Positions 1 to 9,016 of a DNA stretch of 64,000 nucleotides are shown here, one piece after another. Under the pieces are notes generated by a model. That model was not told the origin of the DNA and did no database searches. It saw only the letters and a list, made by a program, of their open reading frames with translations. The stretch's first letter is position 1; every line of letters starts with the position of its first letter. The DNA comes from Glycomyces artemisiae (lineage in GTDB: Bacteria > Actinomycetota > Actinomycetes > Mycobacteriales > Micromonosporaceae), in assembly GCF_003002955.1 (NCBI RefSeq), contig NZ_PVTJ01000012.1:1-64000 (forward strand), written 5' to 3'. A program made the translations under genes and the position numbers.

Positions 1-150
1 ACCAAGCAAGTGTCCCAAGGAAAAGACAGTCAAAAACAGTACCAACCAAGCACACCCCGAAACCCAGTTCCGAAGCGACTCAGCCAGCCCACACGTTGAC
101 CATCCAAACACCCTGTTGAGTTCTCAAACAACACGCACTAATCAGATCTG
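1..150 (-). other. Leader region of an rRNA operon (16S gene lies beyond the left edge)
   Basis: Read on the minus strand, this stretch carries TTTGAGAACTCAACAG at about 114-129 followed by GTGTTTGG. That is the conserved segment found between promoter and 16S gene in actinomycete rRNA operons, where it takes part in antitermination and processing of the precursor. The 16S gene itself is not in the window. Matching promoters should lie between about 150 and 330, but I could not pick a convincing -35/-10 pair. The call rests on recalled similarity of the motif. Confidence 0.6.
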
Positions 151-333
151 AAACTTCTTGGAAGTTCCTCTCCGACCGGAGCGGCTCCAGTAACTTATCA
201 GGCCGGTTTTCGGGCCGTTTTGGCCCCCCGATCGATTCATTCGGAGATTTGCCCTTTAGGTCCTCGTCCAGGTCCTTTCGGTTTTCCTGTCCGTTTCCCC
301 CGCGGGCAAAGACAAATTTACGCGACGGATAAC

Positions 334-384
334 CGGGGTTCGCAAGGGGGGTGCGTGCTCGGCGCCACACTCTTGCGAACCCCG
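334..384 (-). terminator. Inverted repeat downstream of obg, probable terminator
   Basis: CGGGGTTCGCAAG at 334-346 is perfectly complementary to 372-384 (13 bp) with a 25-nt loop. It starts about 30 nt after the obg stop codon, between obg and the rRNA leader. No T-tract follows in the minus direction, so it would be a stem-only terminator as is common in actinomycetes. Confidence 0.5.
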
Positions 385-413
385 CGTTTCCGCTGGTCAG
401 TCCGCGAATGGGG

Positions 414-1877
414 TTAGCCGCGGCGGCTCTTGCCCCTGGCTTCCTTCTCTTTGGCGACCCGTTCGAGCGTCTCGGCGCGGCGCTCCTTGCGCTCGGCGAG
501 GCGTTCGTCGGCGCCCTTGCGGTCGCTGATCTCGAAGCGGGCGTCGGTGCCGCGGGGGCCGACGGTCGCGACGATGTTGGGATCGGTCGGCTGCCACTCG
601 AATTCGTGGTCGGCGATCCGGACGATCGAGCCGGGGACGGCCCCCTGCTTCACGAGTCCGTCTTCCACACCGAGGTTGGCGAGGCGGTCCGCGAGGTAGC
701 CGACCGCTTCTTCGTTCTCGAAGTTGGTCTGGCCGATCCAGCGCTCGGGCTTGGCACCGGAGACGACGAACTCGACGTCGCCTTCGTAGGCCGGCACGAC
801 CTTCTTGATGGAGAAGCCGGAGTCGTCGACGGCCGCCGGGCGGATGACGGTGCGGGTGGCCTCGACCGGGGGCTGCGCGGCGCGGTACTCCTGGACGAGC
901 TTCGCGAAGGCGAAGTTCAACTCCTTCAGGCCCTCGCGGCTGACGGCGCTGACGAGGTAGACCGGCCACCCGTACTTCTCAAGGTCGCCGCGGACGTACT
1001 CGGCGAGCTCGCGGCCGTCGGGGATGTCGGTCTTGTTGAGGACGATGATGCGCGGCCGGTCGGCGAGGCCGCCGTACTCGGCGAGCTCGTGCTCCAGGGC
1101 GTCGATGTCGGAGACCGGGTCGCGGTCGCTTTCGAGGCTGGCGGTGTCGACCACGTGGGCGAGGACCGCGCAGCGCTCGATGTGCCGCAGGAACTGGAGG
1201 CCGAGGCCCTTGCCGGCGGCGGCGCCCGGGATGAGGCCCGGGACGTCGGCGATCGTGTAGGTCGTCTCCCCCGCGGACACGACGCCGAGGTTCGGGGCGA
1301 GCGTGGTGAAGGGGTAGTCGGCGATCTTGGGCCGGGCGGCCGACATCGCGGCGATGAGGGAGGACTTCCCCGCGGAGGGAAAGCCGACGAGGCCGACGTC
1401 GGCGACGCTCTTGAGTTCGAGCACCACGTCGAGTTCGTCGCCGGGCTCGCCGAGTTCGGCGAAGCCGGGGACCTTCCGCTTGGAGCTGACGAGGGCGCGG
1501 TTGCCGCGGCCGCCGCGGCCGCCCTGGGCCACGGTGATCTCGGTGCCGTCGCCGGTCAGGTCGGCGAGGACCTCGCCATTGGAGTAGATGACGGTGCCGT
1601 TGGGGACGGCCACCCGGATGGACTCGCCCGTCGCGCCGTCGCGGTTGGACCCCTGGCCGTGCTTGCCGTTGCCGCCCTGGAGGCGGGTCTGGAAGTGGAA
1701 GTCGAGCAGCGTGTGCACGTTCGGGTCGACGACGAAGACCACATCACCCCCGTGCCCGCCGTTGCCGCCGTCGGGGCCGCCGAGCGGCTTGAACTTCTCA
1801 CGGTGGACCGACACGCAGCCGTTGCCACCTTTACCGGCAATGACCTGGAGATTCACGCGGTCTACGAAACTTGTCAC
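414..1877 (-). CDS. obg: GTPase Obg/CgtA
   Basis: Obg is an essential ribosome-associated GTPase used in large-subunit maturation and stress control. The 487-residue product has the glycine-rich Obg fold at residues 1-160, then the G domain with G1 (GFPSAGKSS, about 164-172), the G3 motif DVPG and the G4 motif NKTD, and a C-terminal OCT-like domain with a basic, charged tail. The length is normal for actinobacteria. ATG 1877 gives the expected N-terminus beginning [12 protein letters not shown]. The usual upstream partners rplU-rpmA are absent: upstream lies tRNA-Lys on the other strand, and downstream an rRNA leader instead of proB. Confidence 0.97.
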   Translation of the reverse strand: MTSFVDRVNLQVIAGKGGNGCVSVHREKFKPLGGPDGGNGGHGGDVVFVVDPNVHTLLDFHFQTRLQGGNGKHGQGSNRDGATGESIRVAVPNGTVIYSNGEVLADLTGDGTEITVAQGGRGGRGNRALVSSKRKVPGFAELGEPGDELDVVLELKSVADVGLVGFPSAGKSSLIAAMSAARPKIADYPFTTLAPNLGVVSAGETTYTIADVPGLIPGAAAGKGLGLQFLRHIERCAVLAHVVDTASLESDRDPVSDIDALEHELAEYGGLADRPRIIVLNKTDIPDGRELAEYVRGDLEKYGWPVYLVSAVSREGLKELNFAFAKLVQEYRAAQPPVEATRTVIRPAAVDDSGFSIKKVVPAYEGDVEFVVSGAKPERWIGQTNFENEEAVGYLADRLANLGVEDGLVKQGAVPGSIVRIADHEFEWQPTDPNIVATVGPRGTDARFEISDRKGADERLAERKERRAETLERVAKEKEARGKSRRG

Positions 1878-1991
1878 CGCTCAAGGGTAGCCACCCCGGG
1901 GACCCCTGGAGACGGAGGCCGAAGCACATGCTAAAGTTTCTCCTCGTGCGAGGGACACCGGCGGAAAGCGCCGCGTCCACTCAATCACCAA

Positions 1992-2067
<76 letters not shown>

Positions 2068-2070
2068 CAC

Positions 2071-2098
2071 AAGAGGTCCTGGTCACAGGGCCTCTTTT
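2071..2098 (+). terminator. Intrinsic terminator after tRNA-Lys
   Basis: AAGAGGTCC and GGGCCTCTT form a nine-pair stem (one G-T pair) ending in TTTT directly after the tRNA 3' end. Confidence 0.75.
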
Positions 2099-2120
2099 GG
2101 TTTGTGCGGAACAGCGTGTG

Positions 2121-2154
2121 CGAGGGCCCGGCCGCGGGTGCGGCCGGGCCCTCG
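2121..2154 (-). terminator. GC-rich hairpin at the end of the 2160-2876 gene
   Basis: Arms 2121-2134 and 2141-2154 are perfectly complementary (14 bp) with a six-base loop. The hairpin lies just past the stop codon of the minus-strand gene and can also act on the plus strand behind the tRNA-Lys terminator. Confidence 0.65.
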
Positions 2155-2159
2155 TGCGT

Positions 2160-2876
2160 CTAGGTGTAGTCCGCGAACAGCGAGTCGGACTGCTGGACGA
2201 AGTCGGCCCAGGTCTCCTCGGCGGATTCGGCGCTCACGTTCTCGTTGTCGTACAGGGTCGAGGAGATCGTGACGTCGAGGCTGCCGAGTGCGACGTGCAG
2301 CGTGTACGAGGTGCTGTCCCCGTAGTCGTAGCTGTAGAGGCTGCCGGCGTCGCCGTAGCCGTCCCAGTCGGCGTAGGTGTAGCCGGCCTCCTCGTTGTAG
2401 TACTCCGAGTCGGACGCGACGCTGTCGGTGACCTCGCTCGCGGACTCCCTGTCGCTGAGGTAGATGGACACCGAGGTGAAGTCCTCGTTGTAGAACGTGC
2501 ACGTCAGCGACGGCAAACCGCCGGTCGTGGACGCGGAGCTGTAGGTGGAGTCCGGGTCAAGGGAGCCGTAGTTCGACTCGAACGAGTCGAGGCCGAACGC
2601 GGAGCAGGCCTCCTCGTTCATCTCGACGGCCGCTTGGTCGCCGCCGTTGTCGCCGCCGTCGTCCCCTCCGTTGTCGCCGCCGTTGTTGCCGCCGTCGTCG
2701 CCCCCGTTGGTCGTCGAGTTGTCCTGGGCGCCTTGGACCACGATGAGGATCACCGTGAAGATGATCGCGAGCACGAGCACGACCGTGCCGCCGATGAGCC
2801 ACAGCGTGTTCTGCTGGCGCCCGGGGGGCTGCTGGCCGTAGGGGCTCGGGTAGCCCGGCTGCGAGGGGTAGGTCAT
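2160..2876 (-). CDS. Membrane-anchored secreted protein, function unknown
   Basis: The product has about 238 residues. A short cytoplasmic Pro/Gly/Tyr/Gln-rich N-terminus leads into one hydrophobic span (LWLIGGTVVLVLAIIFTVIL), then a low-complexity Asn/Asp/Gly linker, then an acidic, Ser/Tyr-rich extracellular domain with two Cys that could form a disulfide. This architecture is common in actinomycete cell-surface proteins of unknown role. I chose ATG 2876 because AGGGAG sits eight bases upstream; an ATG at 2912 gives a longer form without a clear ribosome site. It stands alone between tRNA-Lys and phoU. Confidence 0.75.
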   Translation of the reverse strand: MTYPSQPGYPSPYGQQPPGRQQNTLWLIGGTVVLVLAIIFTVILIVVQGAQDNSTTNGGDDGGNNGGDNGGDDGGDNGGDQAAVEMNEEACSAFGLDSFESNYGSLDPDSTYSSASTTGGLPSLTCTFYNEDFTSVSIYLSDRESASEVTDSVASDSEYYNEEAGYTYADWDGYGDAGSLYSYDYGDSTSYTLHVALGSLDVTISSTLYDNENVSAESAEETWADFVQQSDSLFADYT

Positions 2877-3056
2877 CTGGTCCACTCCCTGGGGATCGTT
2901 CGTGCTTCGCACTCACTGTATCGCCGAGCGTCCAAGGAGGTTCGCCCGGCGTTTGCCGGGGACGCGCTCGGTGCGGGAGCCGGGGCGGGCCTCTAGACTC
3001 GGAGGCGACCGCGACGCGGCTCGCGTCAGCCCGTTCCGAACCGCGATTGGCCGATC

Positions 3057-3704
3057 ATGCAGAACCCGTTCCACCAGCACCTGGACGAGCTCAACGAACT
3101 CCTCGTCGACATGGCCCGCCGCGTGGCCGACGCCATCGAGCGGGCCAGCGCGGCCCTCCTGGAGGGCGACACCGCGGCCGCCGAAGCGGTGGTCGCGGAG
3201 GACCAGCACGTCAACGCGCTCCAGTTCCGCGTGGACGACCGGATCATCGAGCTCATGACGCAGTACGACGCGGTGGCGTCGGACCTGCGGTTCGTGCTGG
3301 GCGCGGTGCGGATCTCGGTGGACCTGGAGCGGATGGGCGACCTGGCGAAGCACGTGGCGAAGTCGGTGCTGCTGCGCGCGCCCGCGGCGGTGATCCCGGA
3401 TTCGCTGCGGCCGGACTTCGCGGCGATGGGGGCCGCGGCGGGGCGGGTCGCGGAGAAGCTGGTGGTGGTGCTGGAGGACCAGGACCAGCTGCTGGCGACG
3501 CAGATGGGTCTGGACGACGACGAGCTGGACGCGATCCAGGAGCGGATCCACGCGCAGCTCCCGGGCCTGGGGTACGGGCCGCAGACGGCGGGGGACGTGG
3601 CGCTGCTGGCGCGGTTCTTCGAGCGGTTCGGGGACCACGCGGTGCGCATCTCGCACCAGGTGGTCTACGCCGTCACAGGGGACGTGCACCTCGACCGTTC
3701 ATAA
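3057..3704 (+). CDS. phoU: Phosphate transport system regulator PhoU
   Basis: PhoU links the Pst transporter to the phosphate-sensing histidine kinase and represses the Pho regulon when phosphate is plentiful. The 215-residue protein is all-helical with two PhoU repeats (about 15-105 and 118-205), and carries the helix-start pattern MQNPFHQHLDELNELL and the metal-binding style segment DLERMGDLAKHV. It precedes pstS on the same strand by about 210 bases, whereas PhoU genes often close a pst operon. No PHO box was seen directly upstream of it. Confidence 0.93.
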   Translation: MQNPFHQHLDELNELLVDMARRVADAIERASAALLEGDTAAAEAVVAEDQHVNALQFRVDDRIIELMTQYDAVASDLRFVLGAVRISVDLERMGDLAKHVAKSVLLRAPAAVIPDSLRPDFAAMGAAAGRVAEKLVVVLEDQDQLLATQMGLDDDELDAIQERIHAQLPGLGYGPQTAGDVALLARFFERFGDHAVRISHQVVYAVTGDVHLDRS

Positions 3705-3800
3705 CGGTCTGGTCACGGACGGGCCGAGACCGGGTTAAAGTGCCAGGTCAGAGGCCCGCGTTTTTGGTCTCTCCGTCGCCGTTGCGAATCGCGCTCAGTC

Positions 3801-3833
3801 GTTCACCTTGAGTTCAGCTTCACGTCAGCGGGT
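3801..3833 (+). promoter_or_regulatory. PHO box upstream of pstS
   Basis: Three 11-nt direct-repeat units are visible: GTTCACCTTGA, GTTCAGCTTCA and a weaker CGTCAGCGGGT. This is the arrangement bound by PhoP in actinomycetes. It lies about 85 bases before the pstS start and predicts induction of pstSCA by phosphate starvation. Confidence 0.8.
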
Positions 3834-3915
3834 GAACACCGGCTCTGGGTTTGATGGCTGCGGACAGTGAAGAAGCGACCCGGGCCCCTTCCGGGAGACG
3901 GAGTAGAGACCAGCT

Positions 3916-4974
3916 GTGAACATGAAACTGAACCGCCGGACCATTTTCGGCACCATCACCGCGGGTGCGCTCGCCATGAGCATGGCGGCCTGCGGCGGCG
4001 GCAGCGACGACGAGGCCGGCGACGGCGACCTGGCTTCCGGTGAGATCACGGGTTCGGGCGCCTCCTTCCCGGATGCGTTCTACGCCGCGGCGATCGAGGC
4101 GTACGCCGAGGTCAACCCCGAGCTTGTCGTCACCTACAACGCCGTCGGCTCCGGCACGGGCAAGTCCGAGTTCGGCGAGGGCCTGAACGACTTCGCGGGC
4201 TCCGACTCCCTGGTCAAGGACGGCGACGGACCCGCGGAGGGCTCGTTCCAGTACATCCCGACCGTGGCGGCCCCGATCACGGTGTCGTACAACCTGCCGG
4301 GCGTGGACGGCCTCCAGCTCGACCAGGAGACGCTGGCCAACATCTTCCAGGGCGCGATCACCACTTGGAACGACGACGCGATCGCCGCCACCAACCCGGA
4401 CGTCGAGCTCCCGGACACCGCGATCACGATCGCGCACCGCTCGGACGGCTCGGGCACCACCTCGAACTTCACCAAGTTCCTCGACGAGGCCACCGACGCG
4501 TGGACGCTCGGCGCGGGTGACGAGATCACCTGGCCCGAGGGCTCCATCGGCGGCGAGAAGAACACCGGCGTCGCGACCGTGATCACCCAGACCGAGGGTG
4601 CGATCGGCTACGTCGACCTCGCCGACGCGTCCGAGACCGGCCTGGTCACCGCGTCGATCGAGAACGCCGACGGCGCGTTCATCCAGCCGACGCTGGACGC
4701 CACCACCGCGGCCCTTGAGGGCGCGGAGGTCGCCGAGGACCTGTCGTACAACCCGCTGAACGCGGCCGGCGCCGAGACCTACCCGATCGTCGCGCCGACG
4801 TACATCCTGCTCCACACCGAGTACGAGGACGAGAACGTCGCCGCCGGCGTCAAGGAGTTCGTGAACTACCTGCTCACCGACGGCCAGGACATCGCCGCGG
4901 ACAACAACTTCGCTCCGCTGCCCGACGCGCTGCGCCAGCAGGCGGTCGACGCCCTGAACGAGACGATTGCCTAG
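3916..4974 (+). CDS. pstS: Phosphate ABC transporter, phosphate-binding lipoprotein PstS
   Basis: PstS captures phosphate outside the membrane and delivers it to PstCA. The 352-residue product has a basic start, a hydrophobic stretch and the lipobox AMSMAAC (lipidated Cys near residue 25). The phosphate-loop motifs GSGASFPDAFY, YNAVGSGTGKSEF and RSDGSGTTSNFTKFL are intact. It is the first gene after the PHO box. A hairpin follows the stop codon, which should make PstS more abundant than the permease subunits. Confidence 0.97.
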   Translation: MNMKLNRRTIFGTITAGALAMSMAACGGGSDDEAGDGDLASGEITGSGASFPDAFYAAAIEAYAEVNPELVVTYNAVGSGTGKSEFGEGLNDFAGSDSLVKDGDGPAEGSFQYIPTVAAPITVSYNLPGVDGLQLDQETLANIFQGAITTWNDDAIAATNPDVELPDTAITIAHRSDGSGTTSNFTKFLDEATDAWTLGAGDEITWPEGSIGGEKNTGVATVITQTEGAIGYVDLADASETGLVTASIENADGAFIQPTLDATTAALEGAEVAEDLSYNPLNAAGAETYPIVAPTYILLHTEYEDENVAAGVKEFVNYLLTDGQDIAADNNFAPLPDALRQQAVDALNETIA

Positions 4975-4991
4975 GACCACGGAATCCGACG

Positions 4992-5020
4992 ACCCCAACG
5001 GCCGCAGCGCCGCTGGGGTT
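4992..5020 (+). terminator. Attenuating hairpin between pstS and pstC
   Basis: ACCCCAACGGC and GCCGCTGGGGT form an imperfect stem followed by TTTTC. It lies 17 bases after the pstS stop and 37 bases before the pstC start, so partial termination or mRNA stabilisation is likely rather than a full stop. Confidence 0.6.
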
Positions 5021-5056
5021 TTCGGCCGCTCCGCTCACGAAAACGGAGAGACTCTC

Positions 5057-6040
5057 TTGACCACTACGGCATCCCCCGAATCGCCCCCGCAGGTGGACCT
5101 CGGCGGGGAGGCTCGCTCCCGCCGGACCGACAAGGGCTTCACCGGGCTGGTGGCCCTCGCCGGCCTGACCGTGCTCGTCGTGCTGGGCCTGATCCTGGTG
5201 ACCACGTCGGTGCAGGCGTGGCCCGCGATCGCGCACGACCCGGTCGAGTTCCTCACCGGGACCGACTGGGTTCCCGGCGACGAGATCTTCGGGACCCTCC
5301 CGTTCCTGTACGGCACCCTGGTGACCTCGGTGATCGCGATGGTCGTCGCGGTGCCGGTGTCGATCGGGATCGCGCTGTTCATCACGGAGGTCGCGCACCG
5401 GCGCTCCCGCAAGTACATCGTCACGATCGTCGACCTGCTCGCCACCGTCCCGTCGGTGGTGTTCGGCCTGGTCGGCAGTATCGTCCTGATCCCGTGGGTC
5501 ACGCCGATCTACCAGTGGTGGGCGGGGGTCGTGGCCCCGGTCCCGGGCCTGAACGCGATCTTCGACGAGACGAACACCGGCCGCAACTACTTCACGGCCG
5601 GGCTGATCCTCGCGGTCATGTGCATCCCGATCATCACGTCGATCTCGCGGGAGGTCTTCGCGACCGTGCCCGAGATCGACAAGCAGGGCGCGTACGCGCT
5701 CGGCGCGACCCGCTGGGAGATGATCAAGGGCGCGATCCTCCCCCACTCGTTCGGCGGCCTGGTCGGCGCCTCGATGCTCGGCCTGGGCCGGGCGATGGGC
5801 GAGACGATCGCGGTGGCCCTGGTCATCGGCGGTTCGCTCACCGTCGGCACGAACCTGTTCGAGCCCGGCAACACGATGGCCGCGGTCATCGCCCAGCAGT
5901 GGGGCGAGTCGAGCGGCATGCACACCGAGGCCCTGATCGGGATCGGCGTCGTGCTGTTCGCGATCACGGTCCTGATCAACTTCCTCGCCCGCACCGTGGT
6001 CAGGCGCGCGGAGATCAAGATGAAGGGTGCCCACTCATGA
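5057..6040 (+). CDS. pstC: Phosphate ABC transporter permease PstC
   Basis: PstC is one of two membrane subunits of the high-affinity phosphate importer. The product has about 327 residues and six hydrophobic spans, with the permease cytoplasmic loop (EIDKQGAYALGATRWEMIK) that docks on PstB. I chose the TTG at 5057 because GGAGAG lies seven bases before it and the protein then starts LTTTASPESPPQ; the upstream ATG at 4967 would overlap pstS and read through the hairpin. Its stop overlaps the pstA start (ATGA). Confidence 0.94.
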   Translation: MTTTASPESPPQVDLGGEARSRRTDKGFTGLVALAGLTVLVVLGLILVTTSVQAWPAIAHDPVEFLTGTDWVPGDEIFGTLPFLYGTLVTSVIAMVVAVPVSIGIALFITEVAHRRSRKYIVTIVDLLATVPSVVFGLVGSIVLIPWVTPIYQWWAGVVAPVPGLNAIFDETNTGRNYFTAGLILAVMCIPIITSISREVFATVPEIDKQGAYALGATRWEMIKGAILPHSFGGLVGASMLGLGRAMGETIAVALVIGGSLTVGTNLFEPGNTMAAVIAQQWGESSGMHTEALIGIGVVLFAITVLINFLARTVVRRAEIKMKGAHS

Positions 6041-6933
6041 CGGCGCTGCAAGGACAGACCCCGCCCGACCTGTCGGGCCGCAACCTGTCGTTCCGGCGGG
6101 CCTTCGCGAACCGGGCCGCCACTTCGCTCATCGCGCTGTGCGTGCTCGTCGCGGCGCTGCCGCTGGCGCTCGTGGCGTGGGAGGTCGTGTCGAAGGGCGC
6201 GTCGGCGTGGAGCCTGGCGTGGTTCATCGACGAGATCCCGCGCAACTACCGCACCGAGGGCCCGGGCATGGGCCCGGCGATCCTGGGCACGCTCACGATC
6301 ACCGGCATGGCCGCGCTGATGTCGATCCCGATCGGCGTGCTGGGCGCGGTGTACCTCAACGAGTACGGCAAGAACAAGCCGCTGGCGCGGTTCATCCGCA
6401 CCATGGCCGACGTCATGACCGGCGTCCCGTCGATCATGATGGGCCTGTTCATCTACGTCGGCTACGTGATCGTCATCGGCGACAAGACCGGCTTCGGCGG
6501 GGCGCTGGCCCTGGCGTGCCTGATGCTGCCGATCGTGATCCGCTCGACCGAGGAGATGCTGCGGCTGGTCCCCGACGAGCTGCGGCAGGCCTCGTCGGGC
6601 CTGGGCGCGCGCAAGTGGCGCACGGTGCTCGGCGTGGTGCTCCCGGCCGCGTCGTCGGGCATCACCTCGGGTTCGCTGCTGGCCGTGGCCCGCGCCGCGG
6701 GCGAGACCGCGCCGATCATCGTCACGGTGGGCCTGACCTACATCTACAAGCCGGACCTGTTCGACGGCCAGAACACGACGCTCGCGGCGCAGATCTTCCG
6801 CAACGCGAGCCAGCCGTTCGCCGCCTCGCAGGAGCGCGCGTGGGGCGCGGCCCTGACCCTGATCGCCATCGTCTTCGTGTTCACCATCCTGTCCCGGATC
6901 ATCGCGGCGCGCTTCGCCATCGACAAGCGCTAG
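6037..6933 (+). CDS. pstA: Phosphate ABC transporter permease PstA
   Basis: PstA is the second membrane subunit of the phosphate importer. The 298-residue protein has six predicted spans and the EAA-type loop (DELRQASSGLGARKWRTVL). The start is the ATG at 6037, which overlaps the pstC stop by four bases, so translation is coupled. A strong terminator follows, and pstB is missing from this strand. Confidence 0.95.
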   Translation: MTALQGQTPPDLSGRNLSFRRAFANRAATSLIALCVLVAALPLALVAWEVVSKGASAWSLAWFIDEIPRNYRTEGPGMGPAILGTLTITGMAALMSIPIGVLGAVYLNEYGKNKPLARFIRTMADVMTGVPSIMMGLFIYVGYVIVIGDKTGFGGALALACLMLPIVIRSTEEMLRLVPDELRQASSGLGARKWRTVLGVVLPAASSGITSGSLLAVARAAGETAPIIVTVGLTYIYKPDLFDGQNTTLAAQIFRNASQPFAASQERAWGAALTLIAIVFVFTILSRIIAARFAIDKR

Positions 6934-6960
6934 CGCACCGCGAACCTGGTCTCGCAAACG

Positions 6961-6994
6961 AGGAAGGGCCCCGCCTTGAGGCGGGGCCCTTCCT
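6961..6994. terminator. Bidirectional terminator between pstA and pstB
   Basis: AGGAAGGGCCCCGCC and GGCGGGGCCCTTCCT form a 15-bp perfect stem with a four-base loop. It sits between convergent pstA and pstB and can serve both. Confidence 0.85.
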
Positions 6995-7020
6995 CGTCTG
7001 TGCTCTTCGTCGTACCGGAT

Positions 7021-7908
7021 CTAGCCGAAGCGGCCGGTGACGTAGTTCTCGGTGCGCTCGTCGGAGGGGGTGGTGAAGATCCGCTGCGTGTCGTCGAACT
7101 CGACGAGGACGCCGGTGCGGGTGTCGCTGAGCTCGTTGACCTCGGTCGAGAAGAACGCGGTCTTGTCGGAGACGCGGGCGGCCTGCTGCATGTTGTGCGT
7201 GACGATGACGATCGTGAACTGCTTGGCCAGGTCGACCATGAGCTCCTCGATGCGGGCCGTCGCGATCGGGTCGAGCGCCGAGCAGGGCTCGTCCATGAGG
7301 ACGACCTCGGGTGCGAGCGCGATCGTGCGGGCGATGCACAGCCGCTGCTGCTGGCCGCCGGAGAGGGCCAGCGCGGACTGCTTGAGCTTGTCCTTGACCT
7401 CGTCCCAGAGGGCGGCCTTCTTGAGGGAGTCCTCGACGATCCCGGCGAGCTCGGAGCGCTTGACGCCGTGGATGCGGGGGCCGTACGCGACGTTGTCGAA
7501 GATGGACTTCGGGAACGGGTTGGCCTTCTGGAAGACCATGCCGATGCGGCGGCGGACCTCGACGGGGTCGACGCCCTGGTCGTAGATGTTCTTGCCGCGG
7601 TAGGCGACGGTGCCGGCGACGCGGGCGCCGGGCACGAGGTCGTTCATCCGGTTGAGGGAGCGCAGCAGGGTGGACTTGCCGCAGCCGGACGGGCCGATGA
7701 GCGCGGTGATCTCGTTCTTGGCGACGGTGAAGTTGACGTTCTTGACGGCGTGGAAGGAGCCGTAGAAGACGTCGACGTCCTTGATGTCGAAGACGGTGGC
7801 GGTGTCGGCGCCGCCGCCGGGGGCCCGCTGGTGCGCCGGCTGGGGGGCCGCCGTGAGGCGCCGCGGGTCGACGGTGGGGCGGGCCGCGGGCAGTGCCGGG
7901 TCGCTCAT
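7021..7908 (-). CDS. pstB: Phosphate ABC transporter ATP-binding protein PstB
   Basis: PstB hydrolyses ATP to drive PstCA. The 295-residue protein has Walker [10 protein letters not shown] (about 72-80), the signature [13 protein letters not shown], Walker [14 protein letters not shown] and the H-loop VTHNMQQ. The first 35-40 residues are a Pro/Ala-rich extension not needed for the fold. I chose ATG 7908, preceded by AAGGAG at five bases; an upstream start at 7947 is possible. Unusually, pstB is convergent to pstSCA and carries its own PHO box, so the two transcripts are probably co-regulated in trans. Confidence 0.96.
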   Translation of the reverse strand: MSDPALPAARPTVDPRRLTAAPQPAHQRAPGGGADTATVFDIKDVDVFYGSFHAVKNVNFTVAKNEITALIGPSGCGKSTLLRSLNRMNDLVPGARVAGTVAYRGKNIYDQGVDPVEVRRRIGMVFQKANPFPKSIFDNVAYGPRIHGVKRSELAGIVEDSLKKAALWDEVKDKLKQSALALSGGQQQRLCIARTIALAPEVVLMDEPCSALDPIATARIEELMVDLAKQFTIVIVTHNMQQAARVSDKTAFFSTEVNELSDTRTGVLVEFDDTQRIFTTPSDERTENYVTGRFG

Positions 7909-7994
7909 GATCGCTCCTTCTGCATGGGACGCAGGTCGGGATGTCAAGCAGGGCTGGGCCGAGGATAGGCCGGGCGAGTAGCGGCGGATTCACT

Positions 7995-8016
7995 CTCCGG
8001 TGAACCGGGGGTGAAC
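7995..8016 (-). promoter_or_regulatory. PHO box upstream of pstB
   Basis: Read on the minus strand there are two perfect 11-nt units, GTTCACCCCCG followed by GTTCACCGGAG. Both contain the exact GTTCACC core, and a degenerate third unit follows. The box ends about 85 bases before pstB, almost the same distance as the pstS box. Confidence 0.85.
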
Positions 8017-8104
8017 GCGAGGGCCCGGCTCGGTCTCGCACCGGGTCCCGTTGGAATCGGCGGAAACTGGACGGCGGACAGTGGCGGCGGCGATACTTGG
8101 CGCC

Positions 8105-8491
8105 ATGTTCAGATTCTTGATACGGCTGGTGCTGACGGCGCTGGCCCTGTGGCTCGCGACGGCGATCGTCGGCGGTATCACCCTGTACGGGGACTCCACG
8201 GGCGCGAAGTTCGTGTCGCTGTTGTTGGTGGCGTTGATCTTCACGCTGGTGAACACCTTGGTGAAGCCGATCGTGATGATGGTCGGCTGCGCGCTGTACG
8301 TGCTGACGCTGGGCCTGTTCGGCCTGGTGGTCAACGCGCTCATGTTCTGGCTCACCGGATGGGTGTCGGAGCAGCTGTCGCTCGGGTTCGCGGTGGACGG
8401 GTTCTGGCCGGCGTTCTGGGGCGCGATCATCGTGTGGATCGCGATGTGGGTCATGGACCTGCTGTCGCCGCGGCGCCAGGAAGTGGACTAA
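8105..8491 (+). CDS. Phage holin family (YvlD-like) small membrane protein
   Basis: The 128-residue protein is almost entirely hydrophobic with four predicted spans, and matches the four-helix 'phage holin family 4' proteins found widely in bacterial chromosomes, which are not phage lysis genes. Conserved features are NTLVKPIVMMV and the loop after LFGLVVNALMFWLTGW. I chose ATG 8105, where the hydrophobic sequence begins. There is no ribosome site, but GATACT lies about eight bases upstream, so the message may be leaderless. It is divergent from pstB. Confidence 0.85.
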   Translation: MFRFLIRLVLTALALWLATAIVGGITLYGDSTGAKFVSLLLVALIFTLVNTLVKPIVMMVGCALYVLTLGLFGLVVNALMFWLTGWVSEQLSLGFAVDGFWPAFWGAIIVWIAMWVMDLLSPRRQEVD

Positions 8492-8498
8492 AAGGAGT

Positions 8499-8538
8499 AC
8501 GCGGAAGGGGGCGGCCGGTCGGCCGCCCCCTTCCGCGT
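8499..8538. terminator. Bidirectional terminator between convergent genes
   Basis: The 18-bp perfect stem formed by 8499-8516 and 8521-8538 with a GGTC loop separates the holin-family gene from the minus-strand gene at 8549. Confidence 0.85.
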
Positions 8539-8548
8539 TGCTCGGTCC

Positions 8549-9016
8549 CTAGAAGGGCAGTCCGGTGGACGGCCCGGTCGCGACGTCGCGGATGTTGTCG
8601 TCGCGCTTCTTCGTGCCGGCGCCCGAGTTGAACGGGATCGGTCCCTGGGGCCCGGGTGCCTTGCCGAGTCGGCGCCGCATGATGTTCAGGTTGTGCAGTC
8701 CGGCGAGCGCGTAGGTCCGGATGCGCTCGAACTGCTTGGTCTTCTTGGCGGTCTTGAGCTTCTGCACGGCGCCGTAGTGGAGCTTGCGGGCGCGGTCCAG
8801 GGCCGCCGCGGCCTCGGTGTCGCCGACGGAGGCCGGGGCGATCTGGAGCTGCTTCCCGAGGAGCTCGGTCCACGCTTCGGCGTCGGTCTTGGCCCGGGCT
8901 TTTCGGCGGCGCCGTCCCTCGATGAAGGACCGCAGTCCGAGGACCGCTGCGAAGATGAGGACGATCGCGACGATTGCGGCGAACGCGGTGGTAGAGGTTT
9001 CAATGGCGTCTTTCAT
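8549..9016 (-). CDS. Small membrane-anchored protein, function unknown
   Basis: The product has about 155 residues. One N-terminal span (AAIVAIVLIFAAVLGL) is followed by a very basic stretch (EGRRRRKARAK), then a helical cytoplasmic region rich in Ala, Lys and Arg. The tail is disordered (GPQGPIPFNSG). I chose ATG 9016, which has GGGGGG five bases upstream; a GTG at 9022 overlaps that ribosome site. No family recognised. Confidence 0.7.
   Translation of the reverse strand: MKDAIETSTTAFAAIVAIVLIFAAVLGLRSFIEGRRRRKARAKTDAEAWTELLGKQLQIAPASVGDTEAAAALDRARKLHYGAVQKLKTAKKTKQFERIRTYALAGLHNLNIMRRRLGKAPGPQGPIPFNSGAGTKKRDDNIRDVATGPSTGLPF

Noticed and set aside
8105..8491. Prophage holin
   Set aside because: No lysin or phage gene nearby; this four-span family is mostly chromosomal.
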